A DNA stretch of 64,000 nt, taken from the NCBI RefSeq assembly GCF_000520975.1, contig NZ_JACB01000044.1, positions 1-64,000 on the forward strand. The letters are read 5' to 3'. The notes under the pieces were generated by a model, which saw only the letters and a program-made list of their open reading frames with translations, ran no database searches and had not been told where the DNA came from. This document shows, in pieces, positions 61,839 to 64,000 of the stretch. Each line of letters opens with the position of its first letter. Position 1 is the first letter of the stretch. Both the position numbers and the translations under genes were made by a program. The stretch is from Aquimarina megaterium XH134 (GTDB lineage: Bacteria > Bacteroidota > Bacteroidia > Flavobacteriales > Flavobacteriaceae).

Positions 61839-61860
61839 TTTAAGGTATTGAAACCTTAAA
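61839..61860. promoter_or_regulatory. Inverted repeat in the spacer of the hydrolase operon
   Basis: TTTAAGGT-ATTGAA-ACCTTAAA, eight-base arms, between the AraC gene (ends at 61878) and the operon start (61790). Candidate operator or attenuator. Confidence 0.4.
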
Positions 61861-61877
61861 TTTGAACAAATTCGTAC

Positions 61878-63014
61878 TTATTTATACTTCTTTCGATAAG
61901 CATTTGGTGTAGTGCCTGCTATTTTTTTGAAAGCATTATGAAAAGTTGACTTTGAAGAAAAACCACATTCTAGTCCTATTGCCAAAAGACTATAGTTATC
62001 GAATTCTGAATTGAGAATTAAGTCTTTAACCGCCTCAACACGATAGTGATTAATATAAGTAGTAAAATTATCTCCTGTAGCTGTATTTACAAGCTGAGAA
62101 ACATAGCCAGTACTAATACCTAGCATTTCTGCAACTTTATCCCTGTCTAATGTACTGTCTCTATAAATATGATGATTTGTACAAAGGTCTTCTAGCTTTT
62201 TGAAATAGGAGTGTTCTTTAGTAAAAGATTCTGTTTTTTTTGCCTCATGTATTTTAGATAGTTTAACATCGGTAACAACATCTGCAGTACTATCGTTTTT
62301 TCGTTTGTGTATTAATGCTCTAATTTCTTCCTGATCTTTTGCTAGTCTAAATTTAAAAATACCAAAATAGCTCACCCAATGTATTAAGAATGCAACAACT
62401 ACAGTAAGAATTTTCATGATAGGTGTAATATCATACTCTAAAAAAATACCAGAAAGTATAGTCAAAATCCAAGATCCAAATAATAGTACAGTTAACAACC
62501 ATAAATGAGTAAGCCATCTTCTTTCCTGAGTATTCTTCGAATAACAGATAAGGACAAAGGCATAGATTAAAATGCCCGGTATGAAAAAAAGTATTATTAG
62601 AATTTGTATGAGATTTAGGAAAAGTAGAACGAAATTATAAGAAGTATCAAGATCAGTAATTATAGTAAGATCCTCAAAAACATCTAAAATTGTAGAATAC
62701 AAATAGGGTACAAATAACCATATTATTTTTCTGGATTTTTTAATCGGACGATCAATTTGATGAGCAACATATAAAAAAATAAAAACAGGAAAAAGAAACC
62801 CCGAATCTATGGTGTCGATAAAGCTTAGCAACGGAATATTAGTATATACTCCAATATCATCAAGAACGAAATTTAGTAGAGAAATTGAAATTGAAAAAAA
62901 GGCATAGGCTAAATATTTATTCGCCTTGCTTTTGAATATAGGAGATTTTAAAATAATTATTCCCAAGACAACTCCTTGGAATATCGCAATATTAAGAAGG
63001 GCTATTAATATCAA
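61878..63014 (-). CDS. AraC-family regulator with multi-pass membrane N-terminus
   Basis: A 378-residue protein with about seven membrane helices in residues 1-225 and a C-terminal AraC domain (about 275-378: LDRDKVAEMLGISTGYVSQLVNTA and LAIGLECGFSSKSTFHNAFKKIAG). It has the same plan as the gene at 38105 and shares the basic linker style. The start is a TTG at 63014, as an in-frame stop lies just upstream and no early ATG exists. It lies upstream of the secreted peptide/outer-membrane/hydrolase operon on the same strand and is its likely regulator. Confidence 0.85.
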   Translation of the reverse strand: MILIALLNIAIFQGVVLGIIILKSPIFKSKANKYLAYAFFSISISLLNFVLDDIGVYTNIPLLSFIDTIDSGFLFPVFIFLYVAHQIDRPIKKSRKIIWLFVPYLYSTILDVFEDLTIITDLDTSYNFVLLFLNLIQILIILFFIPGILIYAFVLICYSKNTQERRWLTHLWLLTVLLFGSWILTILSGIFLEYDITPIMKILTVVVAFLIHWVSYFGIFKFRLAKDQEEIRALIHKRKNDSTADVVTDVKLSKIHEAKKTESFTKEHSYFKKLEDLCTNHHIYRDSTLDRDKVAEMLGISTGYVSQLVNTATGDNFTTYINHYRVEAVKDLILNSEFDNYSLLAIGLECGFSSKSTFHNAFKKIAGTTPNAYRKKYK

Positions 63015-63185
63015 TGGTAAGTTTTATTTTAAAATTCAAGAGTTCATTAATCTTTCCAACACTTAAATAAAACGAATCTATAGTGTCTACTTATATTATC
63101 GTACTAAAATAGACTTTTTCGCAAAAAAAACATTACTTATTCGAATTCCTAATATGTCCTGATAATCAGCACTATTAATCATTTT

Positions 63186-63215
63186 CAAACGACTACAAAC
63201 GATTACAAACGAAAA
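63186..63215. repeat. Three 10-base direct repeats CAAACGAYTA
   Basis: CAAACGACTA, CAAACGATTA and CAAACGAAAA follow one another with exact 10-base period. They lie between the divergent AraC and ssb genes. One helical turn per unit suggests a protein-binding array. Confidence 0.5.
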
Positions 63216-63353
63216 TAAACACTTCCTAACCGAATATGGTTATGGTCCCATTCTAAGTTTGCATTGTCGAATTGAAGTAAGCTTTTCTTAAACCATAAAA
63301 GTTCTTCTCTGATTTGATAGGTATTAACTGTTTAACACGAAAAAATTAAAATT

Positions 63354-63686
63354 ATGAACACGCTAAAAAACAAAGTACAGTTGATTGGAAACTTAGGACA
63401 AGAACCAGAAACTGTAAATCTGGAATCCGGTAAAAAACTTGTTAAATTCTCTATTGCAACAAATGATCACTATTATAACAAACAAGGAGATAAAATCACA
63501 GATACCCAGTGGCATAATATCATTGCATGGGGTAAAATTGCCGATATCGTAGATAAATATGTAAACAAAGGACAAGAAGTCGCGATCCAGGGTAAACTTA
63601 CCTCTCGAAGCTATGAAGATAACGAAGGTCAAAAACGATATATCACAGAGGTAGTTTGTAATGAGCTATTGATGTTAGGAAAATAA
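63354..63686 (+). CDS. ssb: Short single-stranded DNA-binding protein
   Basis: A 110-residue OB-fold protein of the SSB family: MNTLKNKVQLIGNLGQEPET, the VKFSIATNDHYYN strand and the WHNIIAWGKIADIVDKYVNKGQ and ITEVVCNELLMLG segments are all typical. It ends at residue 110, directly after the OB fold, without the acidic tip (D-D-I-P-F) that in longer SSBs recruits partner proteins. It is likely a second, specialised SSB. It converges on the ompW-like gene and shares a bidirectional terminator. Confidence 0.92.
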   Translation: MNTLKNKVQLIGNLGQEPETVNLESGKKLVKFSIATNDHYYNKQGDKITDTQWHNIIAWGKIADIVDKYVNKGQEVAIQGKLTSRSYEDNEGQKRYITEVVCNELLMLGK

Positions 63687-63724
63687 GAACAATTAATTTA
63701 TTTGAGTATTATTATAGCCAATCA

Positions 63725-63758
63725 AAAAACCGCTTAACAGATCTGTTAAGCGGTTTTT
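63725..63758. terminator. Bidirectional terminator between ssb and the ompW-like gene
   Basis: AAAAACCGCTTAACAGA and TCTGTTAAGCGGTTTTT form an exact palindrome between convergent genes. Confidence 0.95.
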
Positions 63759-63780
63759 ACAGTATCTAACTTGTATTTAT

Positions 63781-64000
63781 TTACAATTTAATACCTACTC
63801 CGGCTCCAAATATCCATGGATTAATATCTACATCTGCACTTACAGTTGCGCCCAAAGCCGTCGTTGCATTAACCGTAGCATCTGTACTTAAAAATACTTT
63901 TTTGACATCTACATTTATAAACCATTTGTCGTTAAGCATAAAATCAAAACCACCCTGAAAAGCAAAACCTACAGCAGTATCATAATCTACATCATCGGCC
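63781..64000 (-). CDS. OmpW-family outer-membrane protein, 3' part only
   Basis: The C-terminal 72 residues of a beta-barrel protein read on this strand up to the window's end. They include VGFAFQGGFDFMLNDKWFI and VDVKKVFLSTDA, both typical of OmpW, and end in DVDINPWIFGAGVGIKL. OmpW is an eight-stranded outer-membrane barrel. The upstream part, including the signal peptide, is outside the window. Convergent with ssb. Confidence 0.85.
   Translation of the reverse strand, partial: ADDVDYDTAVGFAFQGGFDFMLNDKWFINVDVKKVFLSTDATVNATTALGATVSADVDINPWIFGAGVGIKL

Overview
The window is AT-rich DNA from a member of the Bacteroidota, almost certainly a marine-type Flavobacteriaceae (an Aquimarina-like genome is my best guess, not shown). 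The evidence is a SusC/SusD pair, DUF-type lipoproteins with short lipoboxes, DUF5777/YceI/DUF4230/DUF4136/DUF5522 proteins, AraC regulators with a multi-pass membrane N-terminus, many ECF sigma factors, and small palindromic intergenic repeats. I see no tRNA, rRNA, CRISPR array, intact insertion sequence or prophage.

Layout. 1-6 kb: DUF4287/DUF5655 protein, two secreted serine hydrolases, an SRPBCC protein, an unknown protein and an AraC regulator. 6-9.8 kb: a secreted zincin of the DUF5117 type and an AqpZ-like aquaporin, each with a good terminator, separated by repeat-rich spacers. 9.8-15 kb: a small PycTM-like membrane protein, a DUF2867 SDR protein, then a tight pair of a nucleoside-hydrolase-like protein and an unusual C-x5-R phosphatase-like protein ending in a phage-type beta repeat. 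A conserved element lies upstream of both the membrane protein and this pair. 15-23 kb: DinB and SRPBCC proteins and three sigma-factor genes. One has a candidate membrane anti-sigma partner and a 37-codon gene; one is an ECF42-type sigma with YCII, YHS-like and SRPBCC partners.

23-38 kb: metabolic and stress-type single genes: methyltransferase, MBL hydrolase, Crp/Fnr regulator with a perfect FNR-type box next to a PPOX/thioesterase pair, serine hydrolase, SDR plus AraC pair, PLP dehydratase, leucine-rich-repeat protein, GNATs, flavodoxin-like reductase and arylamine N-acetyltransferase. Three of the promoters here share a long leader. 38-46 kb: membrane-AraC regulator, lipocalin-like lipoprotein, an orphan TIR-domain protein, and SusC/SusD.

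46-53.7 kb: envelope genes (LpoB-like, COG3014-like), then a compact minus-strand operon (HExxH protein, ACC deaminase-like enzyme, LysM glucosaminidase, hemL), and DUF5522/DUF4136/DUF4230 genes. 53.8-64 kb: RibD-like reductase, GNATs, a cytochrome-like lipoprotein/YceI/OB-fold/DUF5777/HMA cluster, nitroreductase, YARHG protein, a small operon (41-codon secreted peptide, outer-membrane-type protein, alpha/beta hydrolase lipoprotein) under a membrane-AraC gene, a short ssb, and the 3' end of an ompW-like gene.

Most of the window is ordinary accessory chromosome. The parts least explained by known systems are the 12.4-15.0 kb hydrolase/phosphatase pair, the orphan TIR protein, the small proteins attached to sigma-factor operons, and several conserved non-coding elements. 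No search was run; all family names rest on motif reading.
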